Of a DNA stretch of 64,000 nucleotides, positions 8,360 through 17,133 are shown in pieces. The notes under the pieces are model-generated. The model was not told the DNA's origin. It did not search any database and saw only the letters and a list, made by a program, of their open reading frames with translations. The stretch is from NCBI RefSeq assembly GCF_000504245.1, contig NZ_KI632509.1, positions 433,723 through 497,722 on the forward strand, given 5' to 3'. The DNA comes from Haloechinothrix halophila YIM 93223. GTDB lineage: Bacteria; Actinomycetota; Actinomycetes; Mycobacteriales; Pseudonocardiaceae. The position numbers and the translations under genes were made by a program. How positions within the stretch are numbered: the stretch's first letter is position 1; every line of letters begins with the position of its first letter.

Positions 8360-9028
8360 TCACCGCCTGCGCGGCTGCTCGCTCACGCCGACGTGGTCCG
8401 CCGCCCAGGTGTTGAAGTCCCGCACCTCGCGCCACGCCTGCCGGACACGGTCCAGGCAGGCGGGCTCGTGCAGCGTGTCGTCCGGTTCCCACCGCTTCAC
8501 CGCGTACAACGACTTGTGCCGGAGCAGGTCGATGCGCGGATGGTCGTCCGAGTAGCCGCGCGGCTTCGTCTTGAGCTGTTCGCCCTTGATCTCCCAGCCA
8601 GCCTCGCACAGCGTGGCGACGATCCGCTCCAGCTCGGGTCCGTGCAGGTCGGTGTCGATGGCCTGTCGGAACCGCGCGATCTGGTCGGACTGCAGGTGGA
8701 AGCACCCGCCGCCGACCAGCATCCCGTCGGCGGACACCTCGACGTAGTACGCGCCGCCGCCCCTGCCCGCCTCAATCACCGCGCCGCAGTGCGTCTTGTA
8801 CGGGCTCTTGTCCCTGGCGAACCGCACGTCACGGTTGGGGCGGAACACCTTTCCCGTGCCGAAGTCGGGTGCGAACTCCACTTCAAGCTCGGCGAGCAGT
8901 GCCTCCATCGGCGCCCGGATGTCGCGCCGGTAGATGGCAACGTTGTCTTCCCAGTACGCCTTCGAATTGTCCGCGAGCAGGCCGTCGTAGAAGTCGACGA
9001 CGGCTTCGCCGAAACCGGTGAATGCCAC
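8360..9028 (-). CDS. DUF2461 family protein
   Basis: 222 residues from GTG 9028. Family features are VAFTGFGEAVVDFYDGLLADNSKAYW at the very N-terminus, GKVFRPNRDVRFARDKSPYKTH, and YYVEVSADGMLVGGGCFH. The function of DUF2461 (TIGR02453) is unknown. I prefer GTG 9028 to GTG 9061 because it begins exactly where the family begins, and because TATCGT stands 6 nt before it, the leaderless arrangement common in this window. The gene is convergent with the acyl-CoA cluster and divergent from the EspG gene. Confidence 0.88.
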   Translation of the reverse strand: MAFTGFGEAVVDFYDGLLADNSKAYWEDNVAIYRRDIRAPMEALLAELEVEFAPDFGTGKVFRPNRDVRFARDKSPYKTHCGAVIEAGRGGGAYYVEVSADGMLVGGGCFHLQSDQIARFRQAIDTDLHGPELERIVATLCEAGWEIKGEQLKTKPRGYSDDHPRIDLLRHKSLYAVKRWEPDDTLHEPACLDRVRQAWREVRDFNTWAADHVGVSEQPRRR

Positions 9029-9034
9029 GACGTA

Positions 9035-9040
9035 ACGATA
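9035..9040 (-). promoter_or_regulatory. -10 box of leaderless DUF2461 gene
   Basis: On the minus strand TATCGT ends 6 nt before the GTG at 9028, with no Shine-Dalgarno between. The same spacing recurs at many genes in this window, which supports a leaderless mRNA here. Confidence 0.5.
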
Positions 9041-9180
9041 GGCGGTCGGCGTCGACGTCACACACCGATCGTGTGGTCACTTGCCGAGGTGACGTTCCTA
9101 CCGTTCGGGACATAACGAACGCTACGGTGCGCTACCGTGCACCCTGGCGGGTGATCAAGTCTATGGAGTGGGGGACTCTG

Positions 9181-9972
9181 GTGTCGGTTCCGACGCGACT
9201 GTCGTTGCCCGCGGTGGACATCCTCTTCGAGGATCTCGGCCTCGGTCAGCCACCGCAGCCGTTCGAAGTACCCGTTGTGGGTGACACCATCGACGAACGC
9301 GCCCGGCTCCGCGAGGCCACCCACGGCATGTTGGAGCAGCAGGGGCTGATGCGCGCCGGACGGGTCTACCCAGCGCTGGAACATCACCTCGTGCTGCTCT
9401 CGCAGGCACCGTTCGCGCTCGTTCTCACGGGTGATGCCAACGGCACGGTATTGCTGGCGCGCGGGGTGTCCGACGGCCGTGACGCGGTAGTCGGCAGACA
9501 GGACGGTAACTACATCGTCATGACACCGGTGCGCGCCACCGCCGTCATTCCGGCGACGCTGGACGTGCTGCCGAGGATTCCCGCTGGGCGCGGCACATCG
9601 GCCACGATGCCGATGCCGGGCCAGCAACGTCACCGTTCGGATGACGACGAGAACTACAACCCACTCGCGGCCGCCCGGGACAACCCCGCCGCGACAGGAC
9701 GTCACGAGCGCACCATCGCTCGCGTGTTTGAGCAAGACAAACTCGGCCTCGGGTCGCTGACAGCTTCCATCCGCTCCGGTAACCAACCCAGGTGGCAGCG
9801 GCTGTGCCAGCTGACCTGGTGGGATTTCGACCAAGAACGCGGTGCTGGCCCTGGCCGCTGGTTCACGTCGACGACTGGCGACCCACCGCAGTTGAGCCTC
9901 CACCCTGGCGACAGTCAGCGGCTGACACATTTCGTACAGCAGCTCGTGGGCCCGCACCTGCCATGGAACTAG
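9181..9972 (+). CDS. EspG-family ESX secretion chaperone (cassette 1)
   Basis: 263 residues from GTG 9181 (SVPTRLSLPAVDILFEDLGLG). EspG proteins are cytosolic chaperones that bind PE/PPE-type substrates of type VII secretion systems. Family signs are the opening strand-helix LPAVDILFEDLGLG, the ERARLREATHGMLEQQGL helix followed by a variable region, and the late QLTWWDFDQERGAGPGRWF segment. It is the first gene of a cassette running to 12694: EspG, small helical protein, DUF3558 lipoprotein, WXG/PPE-like protein. An ATG at 9163 is an alternative start. A long frame on the opposite strand has no family and is taken as a shadow. Confidence 0.8.
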   Translation: MSVPTRLSLPAVDILFEDLGLGQPPQPFEVPVVGDTIDERARLREATHGMLEQQGLMRAGRVYPALEHHLVLLSQAPFALVLTGDANGTVLLARGVSDGRDAVVGRQDGNYIVMTPVRATAVIPATLDVLPRIPAGRGTSATMPMPGQQRHRSDDDENYNPLAAARDNPAATGRHERTIARVFEQDKLGLGSLTASIRSGNQPRWQRLCQLTWWDFDQERGAGPGRWFTSTTGDPPQLSLHPGDSQRLTHFVQQLVGPHLPWN

Positions 9973-10071
9973 CGGGAACCCACAACGGCGATCAATCGTC
10001 AGAACCACCGTGAGCAGGACACCAGACTGTTAAGGTCGATCTGCAGGGCTGGGGCCAAGAAGGGGGCTATC

Positions 10072-10509
10072 GTGGCGCTACTACGCGACCCAAACCTTGG
10101 GGGAAGTTCAACCGACAGCGGCTCACTCGCGGCGTCATTCGGCAACGAGAAACAGCAGTCCGAAGCCATCAAGAGCGCCAAGGCGTTCAGCGCCGCAGCG
10201 AAGTCAGGCAAGTTCCGCATCGATCCAGAAGTCGCAAAGGCGGCGATCAAGGAGATCGCACGGGCGGAAGAAGCAATGCGGCAGATCAGACATGACGTAG
10301 GAATCGTGACACAAAGCCCGAAAATCGGCAGCAGTCCTTACGCAGAGCGAGCAGTTGGCTGGTATGAGGACGGTGGACAGTCGTGCCGTAAGGCCGTGTT
10401 GAATTTCGAGAAGGTACTCAGCTACACGCGCGAAGGTTACGAATACGCCGTTGAGTCTTATGAACGTATTGACGCCGACCGCGCCCAAACATTCGACCGA
10501 GGATTGTGA
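10072..10509 (+). CDS. Small helical protein of ESX cassette 1
   Basis: 145 residues, GTG start with AAGAAGGGGG upstream. I do not recognise a named family. The sequence is predicted mostly helical with many Ala, Glu and Lys, has no signal peptide or membrane segment, and ends in a Tyr-rich helix (YTREGYEYAVESYERIDAD). It corresponds in position and style to the 122-residue gene at 35820 in cassette 2, where a helical protein also sits directly before the DUF3558 lipoprotein, so it may be a WXG100-like partner or substrate. Its stop overlaps the next GTG by 4 bp. A/T content is visibly higher than in flanking metabolic genes. Confidence 0.75.
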   Translation: MALLRDPNLGGSSTDSGSLAASFGNEKQQSEAIKSAKAFSAAAKSGKFRIDPEVAKAAIKEIARAEEAMRQIRHDVGIVTQSPKIGSSPYAERAVGWYEDGGQSCRKAVLNFEKVLSYTREGYEYAVESYERIDADRAQTFDRGL

Positions 10510-11090
10510 ACATGCGGATCTTATTTCGCAAAAAAGCAGCGGCATTTGCTGCGATTGGTTTCTTCGCTCTGACAAGTTGCGGTGAAGAACAAGGCGAAGC
10601 TGTGACGGGCAACGCCGAGTCACAAATCCCTGCTACGTCACAACCCACAACCACCACGAGCCAGAACGGACTATCACAGATCAGTGGATGCGACCTTCTC
10701 TCCGAAGAGGAGGCCGCTACTATCAGTAAAGGACTCAAGTCTGAAGATAAAGATTCGTTTGCTGGCGCAGCGAGTGTCTGCACTTGGAACACGAGCATCG
10801 ACCGAGGTGTGCCCATCGAGAAGGGCATCACGTTCGGAATCTCCATACGACCCTCGCAATCAGTCGCCGAGGTGTCAGTTCGTGGCCAAGCCCAAGTCAG
10901 CGACGAAGAATTCGCAAGTCGAACCGCGAAACTAGTCGCGGAGAATGATGGAATCGAAGGCTCCTGCCTGTTCTCTTTCGCAGTCGCCGAAGGCAGAGTT
11001 GACATCACCGCTGAATCCAAAAACACCAAACGGTCCTGCACAGCTGTCGAGGATGTCGCGACAATCATCGAGCCAAAGCTGCCTGATTAG
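10506..11090 (+). CDS. DUF3558-type lipoprotein (cassette 1)
   Basis: 194 residues. The N-terminus is a lipoprotein signal: positive MRILFRKK, a hydrophobic stretch, then lipobox LTSC with Cys at about 24. A Thr/Ser-rich linker follows, and then the DUF3558 core (GCDLLSEEEAATI, CTWN, a late SCLF and SCTAVEDVATIIEPKL). DUF3558 lipoproteins are abundant in Pseudonocardiaceae and their function is unknown. The GTG at 10506 overlaps the preceding TGA (GTGA); an ATG at 10512 is also possible. Codon choice is less G/C-biased than in the surrounding genes. Confidence 0.85.
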   Translation: MNMRILFRKKAAAFAAIGFFALTSCGEEQGEAVTGNAESQIPATSQPTTTTSQNGLSQISGCDLLSEEEAATISKGLKSEDKDSFAGAASVCTWNTSIDRGVPIEKGITFGISIRPSQSVAEVSVRGQAQVSDEEFASRTAKLVAENDGIEGSCLFSFAVAEGRVDITAESKNTKRSCTAVEDVATIIEPKLPD

Positions 11091-11102
11091 GGGGAGGCGG
11101 TC

Positions 11103-11141
11103 ATGTCCAACGAGGGGAAAAAGCCGAGCCTAGAAAACTAG
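11103..11141 (+). other. Out-of-frame N-terminal fragment of the WXG-like gene
   Basis: The ATG at 11103 has the best Shine-Dalgarno in the area (GGGGGAGG about 5 bp upstream) but reads only MSNEGKKPSLEN before TAG at 11139. Adding one A to the GAAAAC run at 11133-11138 would join it in frame to the protein below, giving ...[14 protein letters not shown]. The gene at 11147 itself lacks a Shine-Dalgarno. A 1-nt deletion, real or a sequence error, explains both facts. Confidence 0.6.
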
Positions 11142-11146
11142 CGCGC

Positions 11147-12694
11147 ATGCCTGCGGATGAGCAGGACCAGTACATCATCAATGAGGTTCCACCGTCGGAA
11201 CGTACCCAATTCATAAGCACGCTCCAGACGGCGGCTGCGATAGACGAAGGCAAGTTCGGCGGACTGCTGGACCTCGCGATGCGGCACATCAACTCGCATA
11301 CCCGCGCGAGCGAATTATCCGACCAAGCGATCAAGCAGGCTTCATCAGAAGTTACCGAGTATGTGGAGGGTGTCGAGGCACCGAACGGCAATTACCTCGC
11401 AATACCGCACGAAGAACTCAAGCGATGGTCAGTTGACAACAACGAACCCAGCAGAATTGGCGAGATTTCCTCCGGATACACCAGCATCCGCGAAGCATTC
11501 GAGCAGGCCAACGAGGCACTGTCCAATGCGGTAAGAACCACCCGCGATTCCTGGGAAGGTGAGGCAGCCGACCAGGCCACTCACTTCGTCGACGGTCTCG
11601 CCAAGTACTCCGAGACCAGCACGAACAACGCGCGACTCGCGGCTGAAGTGACCAACCAGCAGGCGGAGGCGTCGTCGTCGTTCAAGAACGCGATGCCGGA
11701 GCCGATCCCATTCTCCTACGAGGAGGAAATGGCGCGGGCCAGAGCAGCGAGCGGCCCAGAGGGCGTCGCCATTCTGGAGCAAGCACAGCAGAAGCAGGCA
11801 GAAAGTCAACAGGCGCACGAAGAAGCAGCCCGGATCGCGCAAGAATTCGAACAACAGACTTACGCCTCCGCCTCGAAGCAGCCGGTCTTCGCCGAGCCAC
11901 CGAAGTTCGGCAGCGGAGGCAGCAGCGGCGGCACCGCTGGCGGCAGTGGAGGGTCCGTCGCAGGCGGCGGCACCGCTGGCGGCCCCAGCGTGGGCAGCCC
12001 TGCTGGTTCCGGTGCCGCGTACTCACCCAGCTACAGCGGCGGTGGGAGCACCGCAGCGCCGTCGACCCAGCAGCCATCGACGCACACGCCAAGCGGCAGC
12101 GGCGCAGGGGAACCTGTCCGGCTCCCGGACGGTTCGTTGCGGTATCCGGACGGCTCCATCCATTACCCAGACGGGACAGTCCGACTTCCGGACGGCACCA
12201 TCATCAAGCCCGACGGCACCAAGATCTTGCCGGATGGCCGCGTGATCCCGCCAGGCAACACGACTGCGGCGGGCTTCGCGTCCGACAACAACTCTGCTCT
12301 CGGTGGCTATGGCCCCACCGGCGGCGCCCACGGGAGTGGTGGCGCACACGGCGGCGGAGCGCTCGGCGCCGGTGGTGCCGGTGCCGGAGCTGCCGGTGGC
12401 GCGCTTGGTGCGGGCAAAGGCACGGGCGTCGGTGGCTTCGGGCCGACCGGTGGTGGCGCTGGCGCCGCTCCTGCCAAAGGCATGGGAGCCATGGGCCGAG
12501 GCGGCATGGGCGGCATGATGGGCGGCGCCGGTGCCGGTAAGGGCCAAGGTGGCGACGACGAAGAACACCAGGACAAGTATTACGTCAAGCAGGAAATGGA
12601 CCCCGGCCTGCATGTCGAGGAAGACGAATACGGCGAGAAGCTAGTCGACGACACCACCGGCATGACGGTCGTGCCACCCGTCATCGGCGACTGA
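11147..12694 (+). CDS. WXG/PPE-like Gly-rich ESX substrate with PDG repeats (cassette 1)
   Basis: 515 residues as read from ATG 11147. Parts: about 1-90, an alpha-helical region special to this copy; about 100-250, a helical hairpin with the WXG motif in [13 protein letters not shown], as in WXG100/PPE-type type VII substrates; about 255-320, a Gly/Ser linker; about 326-367, six heptads of the form hPDGxhx; then a Gly/Ala-rich tract with [18 protein letters not shown]; and a 50-residue acidic C-terminus ([20 protein letters not shown] ... VVPPVIGD). That C-terminal module is almost the same in the gene at 36831. The true start is probably 11103, out of frame by one base. The secreted role is inferred from WXG and EspG context; the target is unknown. 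Confidence 0.82.
   Translation: MPADEQDQYIINEVPPSERTQFISTLQTAAAIDEGKFGGLLDLAMRHINSHTRASELSDQAIKQASSEVTEYVEGVEAPNGNYLAIPHEELKRWSVDNNEPSRIGEISSGYTSIREAFEQANEALSNAVRTTRDSWEGEAADQATHFVDGLAKYSETSTNNARLAAEVTNQQAEASSSFKNAMPEPIPFSYEEEMARARAASGPEGVAILEQAQQKQAESQQAHEEAARIAQEFEQQTYASASKQPVFAEPPKFGSGGSSGGTAGGSGGSVAGGGTAGGPSVGSPAGSGAAYSPSYSGGGSTAAPSTQQPSTHTPSGSGAGEPVRLPDGSLRYPDGSIHYPDGTVRLPDGTIIKPDGTKILPDGRVIPPGNTTAAGFASDNNSALGGYGPTGGAHGSGGAHGGGALGAGGAGAGAAGGALGAGKGTGVGGFGPTGGGAGAAPAKGMGAMGRGGMGGMMGGAGAGKGQGGDDEEHQDKYYVKQEMDPGLHVEEDEYGEKLVDDTTGMTVVPPVIGD
12122..12247 (+). repeat. Six 21-bp coding repeats (PDG heptads)
   Basis: Six contiguous 21-nt units encode [35 protein letters not shown] and LPDGRVI. 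Pro-Asp-Gly is kept in all, with alternating hydrophobic residues after it, as in a short beta-turn/beta-strand repeat. The paralogue at 36831 has three such units (37638-37700). Confidence 0.85.
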
Positions 12695-12753
12695 CGTCTA
12701 CCCGCAGCGCCAGCACTAGCACCACCAGCCACGACGCCGCGACACTGGACGCC

Positions 12754-13758
12754 ATGACGACCCAGCGCGTGTGGCGCGTGCACCAGCCCGGCCCGGTCAC
12801 CGGCGACCCGCTGCGGCTCGACGACGAGCCCGTGCCCGCCCCTACGGACGGCGAACTGCTGCTGCGGGTGCGTGCGTGCGGTGTGTGCCGCACCGACCTG
12901 CACGTCACCGAAGGCGACCTTCCGGTCCACCGGCCGGACGTCGTGCCTGGGCACGAGGTCGTCGGCAAGGTGGTCGCGACAGGCGACGCATCCGGTTTCG
13001 AGGTCGGTGACGCCGTCGGCGTCGCCTGGCTACGCGGCACTTGTGGACATTGCCGGTACTGCGTGCGCGGTGCGGAGAACCTATGTCCGAACTCGACCTA
13101 CACCGGCTGGGACGCCGACGGCGGCTACGCCGACTACGTCACGGTTCCCGCCGACTACGCACACCCACTGCCATCCGGGTACTCCGACGTCGAACTCGCA
13201 CCGCTGTTGTGTGCGGGCATCATCGGCTACCGCGCGTTGCGGCGTTCCGGGCTGCCGCCGGGTGGACGGCTCGGCGTGTACGGCTTCGGCGCAAGCGCGC
13301 ACCTGGCCACGCAGGTCGCGCTGGCGGAGGGCGCCACAGTGCACGTGCTGACTCGCAGCGAAGCGGCCCGACGTCTGGCGCTGGAACTCGGCGCGGCGTC
13401 GGCGGGCGCGGCGGCCGACGCACCACCGGAGTCGCTCGACGCCGCGATCCTGTTCGCCCCGGTCGGATCGCTCGTCCCGCCCGCCCTGGAAGCGCTGGAC
13501 CGGGGCGGCGTGCTGGCCATCGCGGGCATCCACCTCACCGACGTCGAGCACCTGAACTATCAGCGGCACCTGTTCTACGAGAAGGAACTGCGCAGCGTCA
13601 CCGCGAACACGCGAGCGGACGCGCGGGAATTCCTGGAGTTCGCCGGACGACACCGGCTGTCCGTACGCACCACACCGTACCCGCTGGACGACGCACTCCA
13701 GGCGCTCCGCGACCTGGCCACCGACCGCGTGAACGGCGCGGCGGTGCTGGTGCCATGA
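12754..13758 (+). CDS. Zinc-dependent alcohol dehydrogenase (MDR superfamily)
   Basis: 334 residues. Catalytic zinc ligands are visible in [10 protein letters not shown] (about 40-49) and PGHEVVG (about 66-72). The structural zinc cluster is [15 protein letters not shown] (about 92-106), followed by the Rossmann loop [12 protein letters not shown]. This pattern fits the AdhA-like bacterial alcohol dehydrogenases acting on primary alcohols or aldehydes with NAD(P)H. There is no Shine-Dalgarno; GACACT lies 7 nt before the ATG, so the mRNA may be leaderless. It stands alone between the ESX cassette and the convergent EphD-like gene. Confidence 0.9.
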   Translation: MTTQRVWRVHQPGPVTGDPLRLDDEPVPAPTDGELLLRVRACGVCRTDLHVTEGDLPVHRPDVVPGHEVVGKVVATGDASGFEVGDAVGVAWLRGTCGHCRYCVRGAENLCPNSTYTGWDADGGYADYVTVPADYAHPLPSGYSDVELAPLLCAGIIGYRALRRSGLPPGGRLGVYGFGASAHLATQVALAEGATVHVLTRSEAARRLALELGAASAGAAADAPPESLDAAILFAPVGSLVPPALEALDRGGVLAIAGIHLTDVEHLNYQRHLFYEKELRSVTANTRADAREFLEFAGRHRLSVRTTPYPLDDALQALRDLATDRVNGAAVLVP

Positions 13759-13902
13759 GACGCGAAAGCCCCGCCTCGCGACTCGTGCGAAAGGCAGTCG
13801 AGCAGCACTGTGGTCGGGCCAGCGGATTCACCAAGACCACGCAGTCCTCCTCGAGCCAGGCCGCCCCAACCGGCCCTGAGCAACAACACTCTCGCGGCGA
13901 CC

Positions 13903-15624
13903 TCACCCCGCCTCCCCCGGCGTGAGGTCCAACCGCGCGGCTGCCCGAACGGCGGCTGGCGTCATCCGGGACAGCGCGAGTCCGATGTGGGCCTCCGCCG
14001 CGGCGGGTGCCACCGGCGTGTCCCGCTCGATCGCGCGGAGAATCCGCGCCGCGACTTTCTCCGGCGGGTAGTTGCGCCGCTGATACGCGGCCGTCGTCAC
14101 CCGCTGCCTGCGTAGCTGCTCGCCTTCGTCCACCCCGACGAACCGGGTCGTCGCGGTGATGTTGGTGTGCACGAATCCCGGGCACACCGCCGTCACGCCG
14201 ATGCCGTCAGCGGTCAGTTCCGCGCGCAGGCACTCAGAGAGCATCAGCACCGCGGACTTCGTCGTCGCGTAAGCGGGCAGCAGCTTCGACGGCAAGTACG
14301 CGGCAGCCGAGGCGAGGTTGACGATGTGCCCGCCCTCGCCACGCGCGATCATCTGCTCCGCGAACAGCTTGCAGCCGTGGATCACGCCCCACAGGTTGAC
14401 GTCGATGACGCGCTCCCAGTCAGCGAGCGTGGTCTGGGTGAATGGCCCCGCCATACCGATCCCGGCGTTGTTGACGACGATGTCCGGTGCCCCGTACTCG
14501 GCGGCGACCTGCTTAGCGAGGTCGGCCATGGCACTGGCGTCGGAGACGTCGCAAGCGACGGCCTGCGCGCGGGCGCCGTGGCGGCGGGCCTGCTCCGCAG
14601 TGCGGTTGACGGCGAGCTCGTCAACGTCGGTGAGCACCAGGTCGGCGCCCTCCTCGGCGAGCGCGATCGCGGTGGCCGCGCCAATGCCGTTCCCGGCGCC
14701 GGTAATCACCGCGACCTGGCGCGCGAACCGGCCGCGTTCCTCGGACGTCACCTTCGCGCGACGCAGAGATGGTACGGCGGGCGCGCCCTCGATGTGGTCG
14801 ATCAACTCGCTGGTACAGCGCGCGACGACGTCCGGCCGGTTGCGGGGCAGCCAGTGCCCACCCGCGACCCGGCGCGTCCACAGCTCAGGCACCCAGCGGC
14901 TGATATCGGTCTGCACCAGCGGCGTCACGAAGCCGTCCGCCTGGGGCGCCAGCACCTGCACCGGGACATCTGCCTCCCGCCGCGCGGGCCGGGTGAAGCG
15001 GGTCAGCATGTTCTCCCGGTACAGCGCGAGGCCGCGGATGGCGTCGCCGGTATCGGGCGGGGCGCCGGAGCCGTCGAGCCGCTGCAGCGCACGGCCGGCG
15101 ACCCCACTGCGCCAGGCCAGCTCGGGAATACGAGGCAGCTGGAAGAACGCGATGTACCAGGAGTGCAGCACCTGCCGAAGCAGCTCACGCAGCCCGCTCG
15201 GCCGCAGCCGGGAGCGCAGCCACGCCCCCGCGTGATCGAGGCACGGCCCAGAGATCGACGTGAACGACGCGACGCGCCCGCGCAGCCATTCGCCGGTGAC
15301 GGCGTGCCAGGTCTGGATGGCGCCCCAGTCGTGCGCGAGCAGGTGCACCGGCCGGTCAGGGCTGACGGCGTCCACGACGGCTGCGAGGTCGGCGGCGAGC
15401 CGGTCCAGGTGATAGGCGCTCTGCGCGGCCGGTTTGTCCGACTCGCCCGCTCCTCGGACGTCGTAGACGACGACGCGGTAGCGGTCGCTCAGCGCGTCGA
15501 CGACCGGCTGCCACAGCGAGCCGTTGTCCGGATAGCCGTGCACGCAGACCACCGTCACGTCCCCGGAACCGCTCTCCGTCACGGCGAGCGACACGCCGTC
15601 TTCGGACACCACACGTCGAGTCAC
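13903..15624 (-). CDS. EphD-like alpha/beta hydrolase fused to short-chain dehydrogenase
   Basis: 573 residues from GTG 15624, which has GGGAAGG 7 nt upstream; ATG 15657 is a longer alternative. Residues about 1-280 are an epoxide-hydrolase-type alpha/beta hydrolase (CVHGYPDNGSLW oxyanion loop, nucleophile elbow LLAHDWGAIQ with Asp, late GGHWLPRNRP His). Residues about 300-570 are a classical SDR (VITGAGNGIGAATAIALAEE cofactor loop, NNAGIG, catalytic Tyr in YATTKSAVLML). The same two-domain order is known from mycobacterial EphD, linked to detoxification or cell-envelope lipid modification. Upstream lie a perfect inverted repeat and a TTGACC -35-like box, so a repressor probably controls it. 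The regulator is not in the window. Confidence 0.9.
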   Translation of the reverse strand: MTRRVVSEDGVSLAVTESGSGDVTVVCVHGYPDNGSLWQPVVDALSDRYRVVVYDVRGAGESDKPAAQSAYHLDRLAADLAAVVDAVSPDRPVHLLAHDWGAIQTWHAVTGEWLRGRVASFTSISGPCLDHAGAWLRSRLRPSGLRELLRQVLHSWYIAFFQLPRIPELAWRSGVAGRALQRLDGSGAPPDTGDAIRGLALYRENMLTRFTRPARREADVPVQVLAPQADGFVTPLVQTDISRWVPELWTRRVAGGHWLPRNRPDVVARCTSELIDHIEGAPAVPSLRRAKVTSEERGRFARQVAVITGAGNGIGAATAIALAEEGADLVLTDVDELAVNRTAEQARRHGARAQAVACDVSDASAMADLAKQVAAEYGAPDIVVNNAGIGMAGPFTQTTLADWERVIDVNLWGVIHGCKLFAEQMIARGEGGHIVNLASAAAYLPSKLLPAYATTKSAVLMLSECLRAELTADGIGVTAVCPGFVHTNITATTRFVGVDEGEQLRRQRVTTAAYQRRNYPPEKVAARILRAIERDTPVAPAAAEAHIGLALSRMTPAAVRAAARLDLTPGEAG

Positions 15625-15660
15625 GTCGCTACCTTCCCTTCGGGCCGCGTTGCCCATGAG

Positions 15661-15677
15661 TGTTACTAGAGGTAACA
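15661..15677. promoter_or_regulatory. Inverted repeat upstream of the EphD-like gene
   Basis: TGTTAC (15661-15666) and GTAACA (15672-15677) form a perfect inverted repeat around TAGAG. Further out, a minus-strand TTGACC (about 15711-15716) could be a -35 box with TAGTGT downstream, and GTGCTTGC (15699-15706) pairs with GCAAGCAC (15722-15729). The arrangement fits a repressor operator overlapping the promoter of the minus-strand gene. Confidence 0.5.
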
Positions 15678-15789
15678 GGTACCGAACACTAGCACGGTGT
15701 GCTTGCTATTGGTCAAGCCTTGCAAGCACCCCTGATTAAGGGTTCCTTACCGACCACCGCTACGCAGAGCCGAACGGCGACGCCCGCCC

Positions 15790-15795
15790 TACCGT
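15790..15795 (+). promoter_or_regulatory. -10 box of leaderless oxidoreductase gene
   Basis: TACCGT stands 6 nt before the ATG at 15802 and there is no Shine-Dalgarno, so the transcript very probably begins at or near the start codon. Confidence 0.5.
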
Positions 15796-15801
15796 GACGG
15801 T

Positions 15802-17133
15802 ATGGCAAGGCCGCCAGCACCGACCGACAAGGAGCCCCGCTACGGCTTCCCCGCCCCGCTGTGGCGGGCACTGGAACGACGCCCGCCGCCCGGTATGGGT
15901 AGCACCCGACGCTGGCGCAGCCCGCTGCGCGGACCGTGGCTGACATCGATCTTCGGCCTCGTCCTGCTCGTGACGATCCCGATCGTGTTCCTCACCGGGC
16001 TGCTCAGCTACGCCGCCTACGGCCCGCAGTTCGGGCAAGCCATCCCCGGCGGTGTCGGCTGGCTGCGGCTGCCGCATTTCGCCTGGCCGACCAGCCCCGC
16101 CTGGCTGTACCAGCTCAACCAAGGCTTGCACGTGATCCTCGGGCTGATGCTGATCCCGGTGGTGCTCGCGAAACTGTGGTCGGTGGTGCCGAAGCTGTTC
16201 AGCTGGCCGCCCGCCCGCAACATCGCGCAGGTCATCGAGCGGCTGTCACTGCTGTTACTGGTCGGCGCGCTGCTGTTCGAGATCGCCACCGGCGTGCTCA
16301 ACATCCAGTACGACTACGTCTTCGGCTTCAACTTCTATACCGCCCACTACTACGGCGCATGGGTGTTCATCGGCGCGTTCGTGGCGCACGTGGCGATCAA
16401 ACTGCCGACGATGGCCCGTGCGCTGCGATCCCGCTCGCTGCGGGCGGAGCTCCGGACGTCCACAGCGGACACCGAGCCAGAGCCACCGGACGAGCACGGC
16501 CTCGTCGCGACGCACCCGGACCGGCCGACGCTGAGCCGCAGGGGCGCGCTCCGCTTGGTCGGCGGCGGCGCGCTGTTCATCGGCGTGATCACGATCGGGC
16601 AGAGCATCGGCGGCACGGCCCGGCCGCTGGCGTTGCTGCTCCCCCGTGGCAGGTCGCCGGGCGATGGCCCGAACGACTTCCCAGTGAACAAGACCGCCAC
16701 TGCCGCGGGCATCGAGCCGGCGAGCACCGGCGGCGCGTGGCGGTTGAGACTGTCGGGCTCGGAACAACTGGCGCTGAGTCGAGACGAACTGCTGGCGATG
16801 TCACTGCACACCGCACGGCTGCCGATCGCCTGCGTGGAGGGCTGGTCCACCACCCAAGACTGGACCGGCGTGCGGCTGCGCGACCTCGCCGCACTCGCCG
16901 GGACACCGCAGCCATCGTCCGCTCACGTGATGTCGATCCAGCAGGCTGGCGCGTTCCGCGGCGCGGTGTTGCAGGCGAACCAGACGCTCCACCCGGACTC
17001 GCTACTTGCACTGCGGGTCAACGGCGTGGACCTGAGCTCGGACCATGGCTTTCCCGCCAGGATCATCGTGCCCGCGCTGCCCGGCGTGCACTGCACCAAG
17101 TGGGTCGGCTCGATCGAGTTCCGGAGTGCGTGA
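15802..17133 (+). CDS. Membrane-anchored molybdopterin oxidoreductase (sulfite-oxidase-like)
   Basis: 443 residues. The N-terminal half has four hydrophobic segments (about 47-70, 103-125, 148-172, 183-205) of the cytochrome b561/FdnI-like type, with histidines such as NQGLHVILGL and FVAHVAIKL that could bind haem. An LSRRGALRLVGGGALF segment (about 240-255) resembles a twin-arginine signal before a fifth hydrophobic stretch. The C-terminal 140 residues form a sulfite-oxidase-family molybdopterin domain with the Mo-ligand Cys in IACVEGWSTTQDW (about 343). The catalytic domain probably faces outside and exchanges electrons with the membrane domain. The substrate is unknown. It overlaps the next gene by one base. 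Confidence 0.85.
   Translation: MARPPAPTDKEPRYGFPAPLWRALERRPPPGMGSTRRWRSPLRGPWLTSIFGLVLLVTIPIVFLTGLLSYAAYGPQFGQAIPGGVGWLRLPHFAWPTSPAWLYQLNQGLHVILGLMLIPVVLAKLWSVVPKLFSWPPARNIAQVIERLSLLLLVGALLFEIATGVLNIQYDYVFGFNFYTAHYYGAWVFIGAFVAHVAIKLPTMARALRSRSLRAELRTSTADTEPEPPDEHGLVATHPDRPTLSRRGALRLVGGGALFIGVITIGQSIGGTARPLALLLPRGRSPGDGPNDFPVNKTATAAGIEPASTGGAWRLRLSGSEQLALSRDELLAMSLHTARLPIACVEGWSTTQDWTGVRLRDLAALAGTPQPSSAHVMSIQQAGAFRGAVLQANQTLHPDSLLALRVNGVDLSSDHGFPARIIVPALPGVHCTKWVGSIEFRSA

Noticed and set aside
9058-10008. 316-residue open frame on the minus strand opposite the EspG gene
   Set aside because: No family, no ribosome site, and composition of a shadow frame; the plus-strand frame has EspG features.
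11130-11147. Programmed -1 frameshift in the WXG-like gene
   Set aside because: The site GAAAAC is not a standard slippery heptamer and no downstream structure is evident; a 1-nt deletion is simpler.
14167-15669. 500-residue open frame on the plus strand opposite the EphD-like gene
   Set aside because: Low-complexity Arg/Val/Gly-rich translation typical of antisense to high-GC coding DNA; the minus strand holds two clear enzyme domains.
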